Positions 1 through 9,500 of a stretch of 52,846 bases of DNA are shown here, piece after piece. The position numbers were made by a program, and so were the translations under genes. Location: NCBI GenBank assembly GCA_030529365.1, contig JAUMXB010000016.1, positions 1 to 52,846 on the forward strand, written 5' to 3'. Within the stretch, counting starts at the first letter, position 1; every line of letters begins with the position of its first letter. This DNA is from Cardiobacteriaceae bacterium. Lineage in GTDB: Bacteria; Pseudomonadota; Gammaproteobacteria; Cardiobacteriales; Cardiobacteriaceae. The notes under the pieces were generated by a model, which was given only the letters and a program-made list of their open reading frames with translations, searched no databases and was not told where the DNA came from.

Positions 1-38
1 AGACAGCCTGTTTTGCGAATATTCCTTATGACTATCTT

Positions 39-86
39 TAGAGCGTTGGCTATACATGGGTAAACAGATAAATCCAATTTGCTCTA
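39..86. repeat. Short TAGAGC-ended inverted-repeat element
   Basis: A 48-base stretch starts TAGAGCGTTGG and ends CCAATTTGCTCTA, so its ends are inverted repeats. The same TAGAGC/GCTCTA ends bound the larger elements at 24804-24989 and 32133-32271. It looks like a decayed or internally deleted member of that family and directly abuts the next element at 87. Confidence 0.4.
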
Positions 87-320
87 GGGGCTGTTGATCA
101 TTGATGCCTTGATGCAATGAACTTCAAATAAAGCAGCGAATTAAAGCCCCTCTCCATTGAGGGACTCGTCAGAGCTCGCGAAGCGAGATTGGGGTTGGGG
201 ACTCGAAGAGCTGCGGAGCAGAGAGGGGGATAAAGAAAATCGTGCAGCGACGAACCAACTGATATTTCAAATATTTTTCTGAAACCCGGTAAACTCTAGT
301 CGTGAATTGTCAACAGCCCC
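87..320. mobile_element. MITE-like element with GGGGCTGTTGA ends
   Basis: The left end GGGGCTGTTGATCATT and the right end AATTGTCAACAGCCCC are imperfect terminal inverted repeats. TA flanks both sides (85-86 and 321-322), as for elements that duplicate a TA or YTAR target. No transposase frame is present in the 234 bases, so it would be non-autonomous. The inside carries a GC-rich module at about 161-200 that recurs in reverse orientation inside the element at 24804-24989. An IS5-like or IS630-like parent is possible but not shown. Confidence 0.55.
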
Positions 321-410
321 TAAAGCCCATCCTGCGGCGCATCAGGAAATGTTGCTCTTGCGGGCAGATGGCGGGTTGATGAGCGTTTTTGGTTGTTTTT
401 AAAATTTCAT

Positions 411-494
411 TAAAAATGATGATTTTTTACCATAATAAAGCGCTTATCGTGAGAAATTTTCTCGCAATAAGCGCTTGGTAGTGAGAAAATTTCC
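411..494. repeat. AAGCGCTT double-core element 1
   Basis: Cores AAGCGCTT lie at 438-445 and 469-476, 31 bases apart, with a GAGAAATTTTCTC palindrome between them. The left outer arm reads GATTTTTTACC and the right one GAGAAAATTT. The element ends 2 bases before the sixA stop codon (497-499, minus strand), so it forms the 3' end of the metal-transport operon. Confidence 0.85.
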
Positions 495-496
495 CA

Positions 497-910
497 TCAG
501 GAATATCTGGCTCGCAATTGCCATTCGCCGCTGTCATTGCTTAGCCAGTAGAGTTCGCTGTAGCCGAAAAAGGGGGCGGGAATATCCAGCCAGCGTGCGA
601 CGGCCGCGCCTATCCACGGCATGTGGCCAACGATGACCGCGTTTTCGTCGGTGATGCTGTCGATGGCGGCCCAGACGGCAGCAAGACCGTTGCCAGGATT
701 GAGGCCGGGGAGAATGTGCGGCGTGCGGTAGCAGGCGGCAGTTTGCTGGCCGCGCAGGGCTTCGGAGGCATACACGGGAAAGTCCGTGTTTTGCCCGGCG
801 AGCCATTCCGCGGTGTGCTGCGCTTGCAGGAGGCCACGCCCGGTGAGGGGGCGGGCGAGGTCGCTCAGGGCAAAGCCGGCTTCGGCATGGCGCCAGAACA
901 GTCGGTTCAT
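497..910 (-). CDS. sixA: SixA-like phosphohistidine phosphatase
   Basis: A 137-residue protein of the histidine phosphatase (phosphoglycerate mutase-like) superfamily. The N-terminal RHAEAG motif supplies the catalytic His and Arg, and VIVGHMPWIG near residue 95 carries the second active-site His. The size fits SixA, which removes phosphate from histidine of phosphotransfer proteins (in E. coli, HPt domains and the PTS-Ntr protein NPr). The start at 910 is chosen because its ATG overlaps the stop of the upstream permease gene as ATGA and the frame upstream has no plausible domain. It is the last gene of a five-gene operon with a Mn/Fe ABC importer. That partnership is unusual; the substrate in this organism is unknown. 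Confidence 0.85.
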   Translation of the reverse strand: MNRLFWRHAEAGFALSDLARPLTGRGLLQAQHTAEWLAGQNTDFPVYASEALRGQQTAACYRTPHILPGLNPGNGLAAVWAAIDSITDENAVIVGHMPWIGAAVARWLDIPAPFFGYSELYWLSNDSGEWQLRARYS

Positions 911-1758
911 GGGTGCTCCCGGGCAGGATTGTGTTGGCGAAGATGGCGATGCTGCCGCGCAAGACGCAGAGCGAGCATGAGGAGGAAGAAGACGCCTTGC
1001 AGCAGCACGATGCAGGCAGAGGGCGAGGCATCGAGATGGAAGCTCACGAATATGCCGCCAGTGCTGGCGAGAATGGCGAGCAGGCAGGCAATCCAGAGCA
1101 TGTCGCGAAAACGGGTGGCCACGAGTTGCGCGCTGATGCCGGGCGTGATGAGCATGGCCACGACGAGGACGACGCCCACGGCCGGCAAAGCAGCTACCAC
1201 GGTGAGCGAGAGCAGGGCGAGCAGCAGCATGTAGAGCCAGCCGGTGGGCAGGCCGGCAACGCGCGCCTGCACTTCGTCGAACACGAAAAGGAGAAAGTCG
1301 CGCCCCTTGATGGCCATGACGATGATGACCAGCGCACTCATCCACAGCGCCTGCGCGCGCGTGGGCGCATCCACGCCGAGCAGGTTGCCAAAGAGAATGT
1401 GGGTAAGATGCTGGGCGCTGCCCATGCGGATATAGAGAATGATACCGAGGGCGAACATGCCTGCAAACACGATGCCGAGCAGGGTATCGGCGCGGATGAC
1501 GCTGTGGCGGTGCAGCCAGCCGCTGCCCAGTGCGCAGACGAGGCCGGCCGCGAAAGCGCCTATCCACAGCGGCATGCCCAGCCATGCGGCGATGACCACG
1601 CCAGGCAGGATGCCGTGGGCAATGGCGTCGCCCATGAGCGACCAGCCCTTGAGAACGATAAGGCAGGAGAGAATGGCGCAGGGAATGCTGACGCTGATGG
1701 CAATCAGCAGCGCCTGCTGCATGAAGGAATATTGCAGGGGTTCAAGAAGCCACATCAT
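907..1758 (-). CDS. Metal ABC transporter permease (ABC-3 family), second subunit
   Basis: A 283-residue polytopic inner-membrane protein starting MMWLLEPLQYSFMQQALL. It belongs to the ZnuB/SitD/MntB permease family: the segment GWSLMGDAIAHGILPGV and the C-terminal LPAVGVVLVVAMLITPG are typical. It would form the membrane channel together with the permease encoded upstream. The start at 1758 overlaps the upstream stop (ATGA at 1758-1755), and its own stop overlaps the start of sixA in the same way. The longer in-frame extension upstream is only the shadow of the neighbouring permease gene. Confidence 0.9.
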   Translation of the reverse strand: MMWLLEPLQYSFMQQALLIAISVSIPCAILSCLIVLKGWSLMGDAIAHGILPGVVIAAWLGMPLWIGAFAAGLVCALGSGWLHRHSVIRADTLLGIVFAGMFALGIILYIRMGSAQHLTHILFGNLLGVDAPTRAQALWMSALVIIVMAIKGRDFLLFVFDEVQARVAGLPTGWLYMLLLALLSLTVVAALPAVGVVLVVAMLITPGISAQLVATRFRDMLWIACLLAILASTGGIFVSFHLDASPSACIVLLQGVFFLLMLALRLARQHRHLRQHNPAREHP

Positions 1759-2594
1759 GCTGTCTGCCTCCGCGCGTGGCGTTGATGGCGCACATGGGAA
1801 TGGATGAATACGCCGAGAAAACAGGCGGTTTGCAGGAGAACAATCATCGCACCGGGTACCAGATCGAGATAATAGCTGATGTAAACACCGAAAATGCAGG
1901 TGGTGATTCCGATGGCAAGGGCTATCCACAGGACGCGGCCGAAGCGCTTGGACAGGAGAAAAGCCGTCGCCCCGGGCGCAATGAGCAGGGCAATGACGAG
2001 AATGGCGCCCACGGCCTGCAAGGCGGCGACCACGGCCATGCTCACCAGGGCGAAGAAAAGCAGTTGCAGGCGGCGTACCGGCAGGCCGCTGACCATGGCC
2101 TGCACTTCGTCGAAGAAAAGGAGCATGAAGGTGCGCCACTGTACGGCAAGGACGATGAGGGTGATCGCGGAGATGACGAGCATTTGCACGAGATCGCGAT
2201 CGGCAATGGCGAGAATCTGGCCGTAGATGACGGCTTCAAGGTTGATGGCCGTGGGATTCAGGGAAATCAGCAGCAAACCGGCGGCGAAGAAGGTGGTAAA
2301 CACAAAGCCGATCACGGCATCCTGGCGCAGCATGGGCAGGCGGCGCAGAGCCAGCATGCCGAGCATGGCGAGCATGCCGGCAAAGAAAGCGCCAACGGTA
2401 TAGGGCAGGGAAAGCGCATAGGCGGCAGCCACACCGGGCACAACGGCATGGGAGAGCGCATCGCCCACCAGTGACCAGCCTTTCAGCATGAGATAGACGG
2501 AAAGCAGGGCACAAACGCCGCCAACAACGGTGGCGGCAAGCAGTGCTTTCTGCATGTACTGGTAATGCAGGGGTTCGAGCAGCAGCGCAATCAT
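1755..2594 (-). CDS. Metal ABC transporter permease (ABC-3 family), first subunit
   Basis: A 279-residue membrane protein, paralogous to the next gene downstream. It shows the family segment GWSLVGDALSHAVVPGV and a series of hydrophobic helices. Two different permease genes in one operon is the SitC/SitD (YfeC/YfeD) arrangement of enterobacterial Mn/Fe importers rather than the single ZnuB of zinc systems. Start and stop codons overlap the neighbours by four bases (ATGA), indicating translational coupling. Confidence 0.9.
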   Translation of the reverse strand: MIALLLEPLHYQYMQKALLAATVVGGVCALLSVYLMLKGWSLVGDALSHAVVPGVAAAYALSLPYTVGAFFAGMLAMLGMLALRRLPMLRQDAVIGFVFTTFFAAGLLLISLNPTAINLEAVIYGQILAIADRDLVQMLVISAITLIVLAVQWRTFMLLFFDEVQAMVSGLPVRRLQLLFFALVSMAVVAALQAVGAILVIALLIAPGATAFLLSKRFGRVLWIALAIGITTCIFGVYISYYLDLVPGAMIVLLQTACFLGVFIHSHVRHQRHARRQTA

Positions 2595-3451
2595 GGCATG
2601 TTCTCTCCTGCACCGTGCGCGGGGCTGTGTTTGCTGTCGCCATAGAAGACGGCGGGATGTTCGTCGTCGCTGACCAGCGTCAGCTCCGGCATTTGTTCGT
2701 CGCCGAGGTAGATGTTCTTCAGGCGGCCACCAAAGGCGCGCTCGAGATTGTCGCGGGTATAGGTGGTGACCATGTCGCCCACGGCAATGATGCGATGACG
2801 CAGCAGCACGACTTCATTGCAGAATTGCGGCACGGCACCAAGGTTGTGCGTGGAAACCAGCATCAGGTAGCCCTGGTCGCGCAATTCCTGGAGCAACGCC
2901 ATTACGGCCTGTTCGGTACTGATGTCCACACCGGTAAACGGCTCATCCAAGAGGATGACCCGGCTTTCCTGGGCAAGGGCACGGGCGAGGAACACCCGTT
3001 TTTTCTGGCCGCCGGAAAGCGCGCCAATCTGGCGGTCGGCCAGATCGGCAATGCCAAGGCGGGCAAGCGCTCCATCAACCTTGGCGTAATCCTGCGCGCG
3101 CGCATGGCGGAGGAAATTCATGTGGCCGTAGCGGCCAAGCAGCACAACATCGCGCACGCGAATGGGAAAATGCCAGTCAATCTGCTCGCTCTGCGGCACA
3201 TAGGCAATCGCGTTCTGCTTCAGTGCGGAAGCAACGGGCAGACCGTTGATGAGAATCCGTCCGGCCTGCGGACGGAGAATGCCCATGATGGCGTTGAACA
3301 GCGTGGACTTGCCACTGCCGTTCACGCCAACCAGGGCGCAGACCGTACCGCCTGTCAGGGAAAAAGAAACATCGTCAATGGCACGCAAACCGTTGGGATA
3401 AGTGAAATTGACATGCTCCAGCAATAAGGAAGGTACGGTCGGGGTCGTCAT
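2591..3451 (-). CDS. Metal ABC transporter ATP-binding protein
   Basis: A 286-residue ATPase. Walker A is GVNGSGKST near residue 43, the signature is LSGGQKKRVFLARAL and Walker B is VILLDEPFTGVD, followed by the H-loop STHNLG. The C-terminal tail beyond residue 240 is variable. It powers import through the two downstream permeases and is closest in architecture to SitB/YfeB/MntB-type ATPases. Start and stop each overlap a neighbour as ATGA. Confidence 0.92.
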   Translation of the reverse strand: MTTPTVPSLLLEHVNFTYPNGLRAIDDVSFSLTGGTVCALVGVNGSGKSTLFNAIMGILRPQAGRILINGLPVASALKQNAIAYVPQSEQIDWHFPIRVRDVVLLGRYGHMNFLRHARAQDYAKVDGALARLGIADLADRQIGALSGGQKKRVFLARALAQESRVILLDEPFTGVDISTEQAVMALLQELRDQGYLMLVSTHNLGAVPQFCNEVVLLRHRIIAVGDMVTTYTRDNLERAFGGRLKNIYLGDEQMPELTLVSDDEHPAVFYGDSKHSPAHGAGENMP

Positions 3452-4341
3452 TTTTGTTCAAATCCTTTCAGGAGGGTGTCGGTAGTGACTTTCAGCAGGT
3501 CGAGGAAAGTCGGCACCGGGCCGTCGGCCGCAGACAATGAATCCACATACAGCACGCCGCCGTAACGCGCACCGCTTTCCTGGGCAACCTGCTTCGCCGG
3601 CTGGTCGGAAACCGTACTTTCGCTGAAGACTACCGGGATTTTCTCGGCCTTGACTTTCTCAATCAGATCGCGAATCTGCTGCGGCGTGCCTTGCTGCTCG
3701 GCATTGATCGGCCAGAGGAAAGCTTCGCGGAAACCGATATCCTTGGCAAGGTAGCTGAAAGCGCCTTCGCTTGATACCAGCCAGCGCTGCCCTTCAGGAA
3801 TCACGGCAACCCGCGCCTTGATTTCCTCGCCCATTGCATTGAGCTTGGTTTTGTAGGCATCGGCATTCTTCTGGTATTGCGCGGCATTTTCAGGATCCAC
3901 GCCGGAAAGCGCTTTGGTGATGTTGTCCACATAAACGTGGGCATTGCTGACCGACATCCACGCATGCGGATTGGGTTTGCCATCGTACTCGCCGCCATGA
4001 ATGGAAAGCGGCTCGATGCCTTCGGTAACCACGGCAGAGGGCACATCCTTGATGTTGGCAAAGAAGCGCTCGAACCAGGTTTCCAGATTGAGGCCGTTCC
4101 AAAGAATCAGATCCGCCTTCTGCGCACTGATCAAATCCTGCGGCGTGGGTTCGTAATAGTGGATTTCCGCGCCTGGCTTGGTGATGGAAACCACCTCGGC
4201 ATGATCACCGGCCACATTCTGCGCCATGTCGGCAATGATGGTGAACGTGGTGGCAACGACAGGCTTCTTGTCGGCAGCAGCGGCGAAAGGCACACAGGCG
4301 GCCAGAGCGACAGTCAGGAAAATACGACGGGTCATGAACAT
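3448..4341 (-). CDS. Periplasmic Mn/Fe-binding protein of ABC importer (SitA/MntC type)
   Basis: A 297-residue cluster A-I substrate-binding protein with a Sec signal peptide (MTRRIFLTVALAACVPFAAA). Candidate metal ligands are the His of EIHYYEP, the His of NPHAWM, the Glu of FSESTVSD and the Asp of LYVDSLS. A His-His-Glu-Asp set is characteristic of Mn/Fe-binding members, and the His-rich loop typical of ZnuA is absent. The start at 4341 has GGAG six bases upstream; a second ATG at 4335 is also possible. It is the first gene of a five-gene operon. A perfect palindrome lies 16-30 bases upstream and may be an operator. Confidence 0.9.
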   Translation of the reverse strand: MFMTRRIFLTVALAACVPFAAAADKKPVVATTFTIIADMAQNVAGDHAEVVSITKPGAEIHYYEPTPQDLISAQKADLILWNGLNLETWFERFFANIKDVPSAVVTEGIEPLSIHGGEYDGKPNPHAWMSVSNAHVYVDNITKALSGVDPENAAQYQKNADAYKTKLNAMGEEIKARVAVIPEGQRWLVSSEGAFSYLAKDIGFREAFLWPINAEQQGTPQQIRDLIEKVKAEKIPVVFSESTVSDQPAKQVAQESGARYGGVLYVDSLSAADGPVPTFLDLLKVTTDTLLKGFEQK

Positions 4342-4356
4342 TTAGATCTCCTTGAT

Positions 4357-4371
4357 TGCGAATAGTTCGCA
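4357..4371. promoter_or_regulatory. Palindrome TGCGAA-TAG-TTCGCA upstream of the metal importer
   Basis: A perfect 6-3-6 inverted repeat lies 16-30 bases before the start codon of the substrate-binding protein gene. Position and symmetry fit a repressor site for a metal-responsive regulator, but it does not match the classic Fur box and no regulator gene is nearby. A stem in the leader RNA is an alternative. Confidence 0.35.
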
Positions 4372-4439
4372 TTTAATGCTAACACAACTTTTTCCGCTTT
4401 CCTAACAAAATTTATCGCATAACCATATTATCTCCAATG

Positions 4440-4458
4440 GTGGACAATTTTGGTCCAC
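4440..4458. promoter_or_regulatory. Palindrome GTGGAC-N7-GTCCAC
   Basis: A perfect 6-base inverted repeat with a 7-base spacer sits about 100 bases upstream of the metal-importer start. It could be a distal operator or a weak hairpin. No gene within the surrounding 4380-4560 region was recognised. Confidence 0.25.
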
Positions 4459-4742
4459 AATAATGAAAGGATGAAAGATATCGAGAAAATCCTAAAACCC
4501 ATTGGAAAATATGGGAAATTTTATCATAAATTGAAGAGCGATGCTTGCTCGACAGGCTTGCGGTTAGTGGGAGAGGTACAGGCGCGCCGTTCGCAATAGC
4601 TGCCAGCCATGCGAAATTGGCCTTGGCGGAAACGCGGGACAAGCGCATAACATAGAGAGTTGGCGTGGAGATTTATGCAGCCATTCAGCCCCAAAAATTT
4701 GCAACGACTTCCCGAAAAACAGGCAGAACGAAAGCAGACTGC

Positions 4743-4857
4743 GGGTTCCCATGAACAACAGCCGCGTTTTCATGGGAATCCGGTAGCTCGCAACAAGCAG
4801 CCTCCCAGCGCAGATGGTAAAACATGTTGGGGTTCGGCGAAGCCTCACGCCAACCTG
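4743..4857. repeat. TTGGGGTTCG/CCAACCTRC repeat, copy 1
   Basis: The stretch contains a hairpin (TTCCCATGAA ... TTTTCATGGGAA) followed by GTTGGGGTTCGGCGAAGC and CCAACCTGCG. The same modules occur at 17463-17589, 23459-23587, 35184-35291 and 41834-41913. Motifs of this kind are dispersed MITE-like repeats in many proteobacterial genomes. No coding frame is supported here. Confidence 0.5.
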
Positions 4858-4892
4858 CGTCAGTCGTCCAAAAAATCGCACCAAGCACTTAA

Positions 4893-4971
4893 TGTGATGA
4901 GAAATTTTCTCATGAATAAGCGCTTGTTGTGAGAAAATTTACCAAGAGAAGCGCTTCTTGATGGTAAAAAA
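4893..4971. repeat. AAGCGCTT double-core element 2
   Basis: Cores lie at 4918-4925 and 4949-4956, 31 bases apart, with GTGAGAAAATTTACC between. The left arm is GAGAAATTTTCTC and the right arm GGTAAAAAAC. This is the only copy not close to the 3' end of a recognised gene; it lies next to a possible broken gene at 5034-5360. Confidence 0.8.
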
Positions 4972-5033
4972 CATCCATAAGTGGAAAATTTATAAAATTT
5001 ATACCTTTCAATGAGATGCGTTTGGGAGGATAG

Positions 5034-5360
5034 ATGGCAAGCATCCGCACCATGCAGCACTTGCTGGCGGAAGCCGCCTTGGCAATCGGGGCAAAAGATA
5101 GCGACGAAGAATAAATATTTTCAGCGCGCCTTGATTGCACAAGTTCCAATCCGTGGTTTTCATGGCGGTGTGGGCAGGTGCGCGAATCAAGAAAGTCATT
5201 TCGAAGTCATATGGCTGTCTTCGCAGAAAACAGGGTGCAAACGGTGTGATATGTTTCAACCACCTTTTCCGGATACGTTGGTCAATAATGGCTATAAACC
5301 CATTGAAGAAGAAAGGTATTTTGAAAGGCTTCAGCTGCTTTGTGATAATTGTAGGGACGT
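5034..5360 (+). pseudogene. Possible frameshifted gene remnant
   Basis: An ATG at 5034 with a good ribosome binding site (GGGAGGA, 5024-5030) opens a 26-codon frame (MASIRTMQHLLAEAALAIGA ...) that stops at 5114. From about 5104 another plus frame continues with protein-like sequence, including FHGGVGRCANQESHFEVIWL and VNNGYKPIEEERYFERLQLL. This pattern fits a small gene broken by a frameshift. No family was recognised; it could equally be a genuine 26-residue peptide followed by non-coding DNA. Confidence 0.25.
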
Positions 5361-5416
5361 TGCCTGCAACGTCCGTGGCAGACGCAGATTTCGGGACGTA
5401 GCAGGCTACGTCCCTA
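5352..5416. repeat. Two short ACGT palindromes
   Basis: GGGACGTTGCCTGCAACGTC and GGGACGTAGCAGGCTACGTC (followed by CC) are near-perfect palindromes spaced about 40 bases apart. A related GCGTTGCGGGCAACGTC occurs at about 32103-32120. They resemble very short dispersed palindromic repeats with no coding content. Confidence 0.4.
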
Positions 5417-5520
5417 TACGTCGGGCGTGAATGCTGATCAATGGCTTGCCCGGCGGGCAATCGAAGCGCTGTGTCGCAGAAATAGTGGCTTGGGATGTTG
5501 AAGAAAATGGGCAGAAGCGC

Positions 5521-5614
5521 CGTAGGTCGGGCACTTTGTGCCCGACATCAAACAAACGTCAGTCATGAATGACCGGGCACCCATGAAAATGCGGTAGCTT
5601 TTTCATGGGAACCC
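5521..5614. repeat. Short palindromes GTCGGGCACTTTGTGCCCGAC and CCCATGAAAA hairpin
   Basis: GTCGGGCA-CTTTG-TGCCCGAC is a near-perfect hairpin, and CACCCATGAAAATGC ... TTTTCATGGGAA nearby is the hairpin module of the CCAACCTAC repeat family. From 5615 to 5768 nothing coding or repetitive was recognised. Confidence 0.35.
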
Positions 5615-5768
5615 TGGCCGCCCTATGAAAGGTGGGCTGAAGCTTACCTGTGGTTGAGATCGGTGCGTAACCGTACAAAAATGTTTTACCAATGTGCGGT
5701 TACGAGGTTGTGCTGTCAACTGTACTACGCAAATGACGGGTTCCGAGATTGCTGAATGTAACGGCCAT

Positions 5769-5795
5769 AAAAAAGCCCCGCCTGGCGGGGCTTTT
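5769..5795 (-). terminator. Intrinsic terminator of the autotransporter operon
   Basis: The hairpin AAGCCCCGCC-A-GGCGGGGCTT (minus strand) is followed by a run of T. It begins 15 bases after the stop codon of the TpgA-like gene. Confidence 0.85.
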
Positions 5796-5809
5796 CGAGC
5801 GTCTGTCGA

Positions 5810-6580
5810 TCAGCGCTGTGCGCTGCTGACCGAGACCTCTACCCGACGATCCGGTTGCAGGCAGCTGATCAGTTCGCCACGCGAGAGTCCCGCGTCGCAA
5901 TGGGAGACGGGGTTGGCTTCGCCGCGTCCAACCGCGTTCACACGTTCAGCGCTGATGCCACCAGCCACGAGGTAGCTGCGTACCGTTTCGGCGCGCGCTT
6001 GCGAGAGGCGCTGGTTGTAGGCATCGTCGCCCAGGCGGTCGGTGTAGCCAGTGACAGTGATGCTGCCCTTGTCGCCTCTGGCGCGGATTTTGCCGAGAAG
6101 ATCATCAAGGCTTTCTTCGGCACCGGGGCGCAGTGTGCTGGCGTTGAAGTCGAACAGGGCATCCGCAGAAAGGCGGTAAGGTTCTGCGCCATAGGCATTT
6201 GCGCAGTCTTCCGGCATCCAGTAGATGGCGGAGACGCGATCATCTTTGTCGTAGATGAGTTTCATATGGCAGACCGCCTGGTTTTCACGGGTATATTCCG
6301 GGCGCTGGAAGATGTAGTTCCATTCGCGTGCACCATTGATTTCCTTGAAGTGCGGTACATCGAGAAGATCAAAGACATTGCGGCGATCGAGGCCTACACG
6401 CACGGTTGCAATGTTGTGCGAAGGCAGGCGCAAGGCTTCATCGCGCCAGCTTTTGTCCTGCCCCGGCCATACGAGCTCTTCCACGCTGCCATCAGGTTGC
6501 ACACCACGGCTTACGGTGGAGGTACAGGCGGACACCAGAAGTGCCGCGCCCAGTGCTGTCAAAATATGGATGTTTTTCAT
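5810..6580 (-). CDS. tpgA: TpgA-like lipoprotein (SmpA/OmlA plus OmpA domains)
   Basis: A 256-residue lipoprotein with signal and lipobox MKNIHILTALGAALLVSAC, the lipidated Cys being residue 19. Residues about 45-130 resemble the SmpA/OmlA (BamE-like) fold; residues about 150-250 are an OmpA-like peptidoglycan-binding domain (FDFNASTLRPGA ... NQRLSQARAETV ... VGRGEANP). This two-domain layout and its place directly behind a trimeric autotransporter match TpgA, the partner of the Acinetobacter adhesin Ata, which helps its outer-membrane assembly. The start at 6580 is chosen because the lipoprotein signal begins there; the longer frame upstream runs into the adhesin gene. It follows that gene after 10 bases and is followed by a strong terminator, so the two form a bicistronic unit. 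Confidence 0.85.
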   Translation of the reverse strand: MKNIHILTALGAALLVSACTSTVSRGVQPDGSVEELVWPGQDKSWRDEALRLPSHNIATVRVGLDRRNVFDLLDVPHFKEINGAREWNYIFQRPEYTRENQAVCHMKLIYDKDDRVSAIYWMPEDCANAYGAEPYRLSADALFDFNASTLRPGAEESLDDLLGKIRARGDKGSITVTGYTDRLGDDAYNQRLSQARAETVRSYLVAGGISAERVNAVGRGEANPVSHCDAGLSRGELISCLQPDRRVEVSVSSAQR

Positions 6581-6590
6581 GAGGTTTTCC

Positions 6591-9500
6591 TTACCATTGA
6601 TAACCGATGCCAACAGTCGCACCAGCATCTTTGCTGTTGACGTTGAGCGTGCCTTTCAGAATCCAGCGGCCGTTGTCGCTGATGGTGGATGCGCCGATGG
6701 CGATGGCAGTCTGGCCGTCATAGTGACCAGCGCTTGCCGCTACCATGTTGGCACCCGGACGGTACGCCTGCGGCAATCCAGCGGAAGCCATGGCTGATGC
6801 GATACCGGCACGAGCGCGCTTGTCCACATCGCCCAGTTGGTTTCCGAGGGCGTGCAATTGTGCGCCGTTTACGGCTTCCATGCTGTCTGGAGCCACGCGT
6901 CCGGCAGCAACATTGCGAACTGCCTGACCATTGGCATTCAGGCCGTTGGCATCCACGTAAGTGTTGTTGTTGATGGTGAGGCCGTCTTTGTTTACGGTTA
7001 CGGGGCCTGCGTTCAGGCTGCTGACGACAACATCATCCGCAAGGGCGACGTTGTAATCATCGCCGCTTTGCGTGACTTTGATGCCTTTGCCAGCCGATAC
7101 AGTAGTGTTATCCACAACATAGGTGTTGTTGATAATGGTACCAGGGTTGCGGGCAATCTCGTCTTTAAGTTGCTTGACGTTTACAGCGTCATTTTCATTT
7201 TTCCCGGCGGCAACGTTGACGATTCTATCGCCACCAACACTCAATCCCTCAGGCGTACTGCTAAGGACGGTATTGTGATTCGCATCGCCAATCTTGACTT
7301 CTGTGAACTCAACTTTATCTTTCGTGGCAATGCTGACTTTGCCGGCAGCCTGTGTCACTTTGATATTTTTATCTGCTTCAATCGTCACAGTTTCACCGGG
7401 ATTGACCAGCTCGTTGCTGCTACCACTGACTTCGCCATTTGCTGTAGCTGCTGTGGTCAAAGTAAAGCCGGAGTTGTTGATGGCGTCAGCAATATCCCCG
7501 GCAGTGGCAAGCTTGCCAGCGTCGGAAGGCGCTACTCCGGCCTGACCAGCATTGGGCTTGCCGGCCGCAACGGTTGTAATTGGAGCAGTATTGGCCTTGA
7601 GCGCGCCGCTTGCGTCTTTCACGATAGTAGTGCCATCAGTATTGACGGATACGGCATAGTTGGTCGAGCCGGTGTTGGCATTGGTTGTGGGGATGACGGT
7701 TACCGAACCATCGCCCGCGCTGACCGTGCTCTTGGCTGCGGCAGCCTGTTGCTGCACGGCATACAGCTGGCTGCCATTCACCGCATCGGTACTGGTGGCG
7801 CTGATCTCGCCTGCGGCCACATTGGTAATCTTGTTGCCGCCGTTGTTCAGGCCTGCGTTAGTAAGCTGAACAGGATTGTTCGGTCCGCCACTCAGCGTGA
7901 TGCCCGCGTTGTTCACAGTAGTATTTCCTGCTTTCAAGCTGCCATCATTGCCGAGGTTGACATCTTTGGCGAGTTTCACGGTCAGCGTGCCGTTATCAGC
8001 GTGTACACCGATATTGTTTTCGGTGAGATTGGCTTTGGCTCCACCCTTGATATCTACCTGGCTACCCAGCGTGCGTGCAAAAGCCGCACCGGTGTCACCG
8101 CCAAAGATCAGCGGTTTCACTACCTGGTTGTTCAGGTTTTGGAGAGCTCCGGCTACGGTATTGACGGCAGGAAGTTCCGTACCATCGGTTGCGGTGATGA
8201 TATAGCTCGGTGCGTTGAAAGTGCCGTCATCAGGATTCAGACTCGCACCGCCCCCCAGAGCATCGACTGCACCTTTCAATTGGCTTACGTTCACTGCGTC
8301 AGTGTCCTTGGTGCCTTTGGCAACATTGCCCACCTTGGCAGGTACTGCTGTTTGCAAGAGCCCCGGATTCAAGGCCGATATGGTGATGTCTTTGCCAGTA
8401 TAAGGAGTTTTGGTTGGATCGTCGGCTTTGTAGAAGCTGCCGTCCGGATTGCGGATCAATACATCGCCAGCCTCATTGACATAGGCAAAAGGCGAGTTGG
8501 AATCGACTTGCGTGGTGATTGCCAGATTTGCTTTCGCCAATGCGTCTTCCAGCTGCTTCTTGTTGACTGCATCTGTATCGGCTTCACCTTTTGCCACATT
8601 GGTTACTTTATTGCCACCAGCATCCAGGCCGCCTTTGCCAGTAACCTTACCTGCAAAAACGGGGTTGTCTGCGATGCGAATATCGACTGTTCCTGCGGTG
8701 CTATCAACGACTGTATGCACATTCGCATTGGAAGATGCGCTTGTTGTGGGAAGCCCGCCGGAGATAGTAACCGTTTGACCCAGCTTGCGCTCTGAAGAGC
8801 CGGTATTGCCATTGAAAGTCAGAGGTTTGAAAGCTTGCTCCGCGACTTGATTGATGGCGCTGTTCACGTTGGTCACAGCAGCACCGTTCACGGTAATAGT
8901 ATCGCCGTTCAGAACATTAGAGCCTGTTTTGACGCCATCATTGTTCAGTACGACCTGATTTGCGCCTGTGCCAGCGGTGACACTGTTAAAAGTGACATTT
9001 TGCTTGGTTGCCACCGTGATTTTGTTAGTGGCTTGGGTGATTTTGATATTTTCACCGGCATCGATAGTCACGGTTTCGCCGTTTTGCACTTTTTCTACGG
9101 TTTCATTGAATACTTCACCGCCGGTGGAAGCCGAGGTGGTGAGCTTGAAGCCCGCGGCTTTCAGCTGGGCAACGTTCACGGCATCGGTATCTTTGGTGCC
9201 GGCTGCGACGCTGGTAATTTGGCGGGTAACGGTGGTGCCGTTGCCTACCGATACGGCGGCGTGCGTTGCAGTCCAGGTGCTGTTGTTTTTGGCATCGGCA
9301 GCCTCCAGAGGGTCTGCACCTACTTGATCGTTCGATACATCCGCTACGCTCAGGGAGCCAAGCGCTACGCCATTGTTGACGGTGGCACGGGCTTCACGGC
9401 CAATGGCAGTTGATTGCATTGCTGCCGCTGTGGCTTTGCTGCCCAAAGCCAAGCTGTGATCGCCACTGGCATTAGCCTCAAAACCATAAGCGGAGGAACC

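Noticed and set aside
4412-4884. Several 65-105 codon frames in the region upstream of the metal importer
   Set aside because: They have no ribosome binding sites and overlap dispersed repeats. The translations show no protein-like pattern.
4883-4890. AAGCACTT just before element 2 as a third core
   Set aside because: It is 35 bases from the next core, out of the 31-base phase, and lacks an arm, so a chance match is more likely.
6837-8795. Open frame of 652 codons on the plus strand
   Set aside because: It lies entirely inside the trimeric autotransporter gene on the opposite strand and arises from its repetitive Ala/Val/Gly/Asn codons. The translation has no domain.
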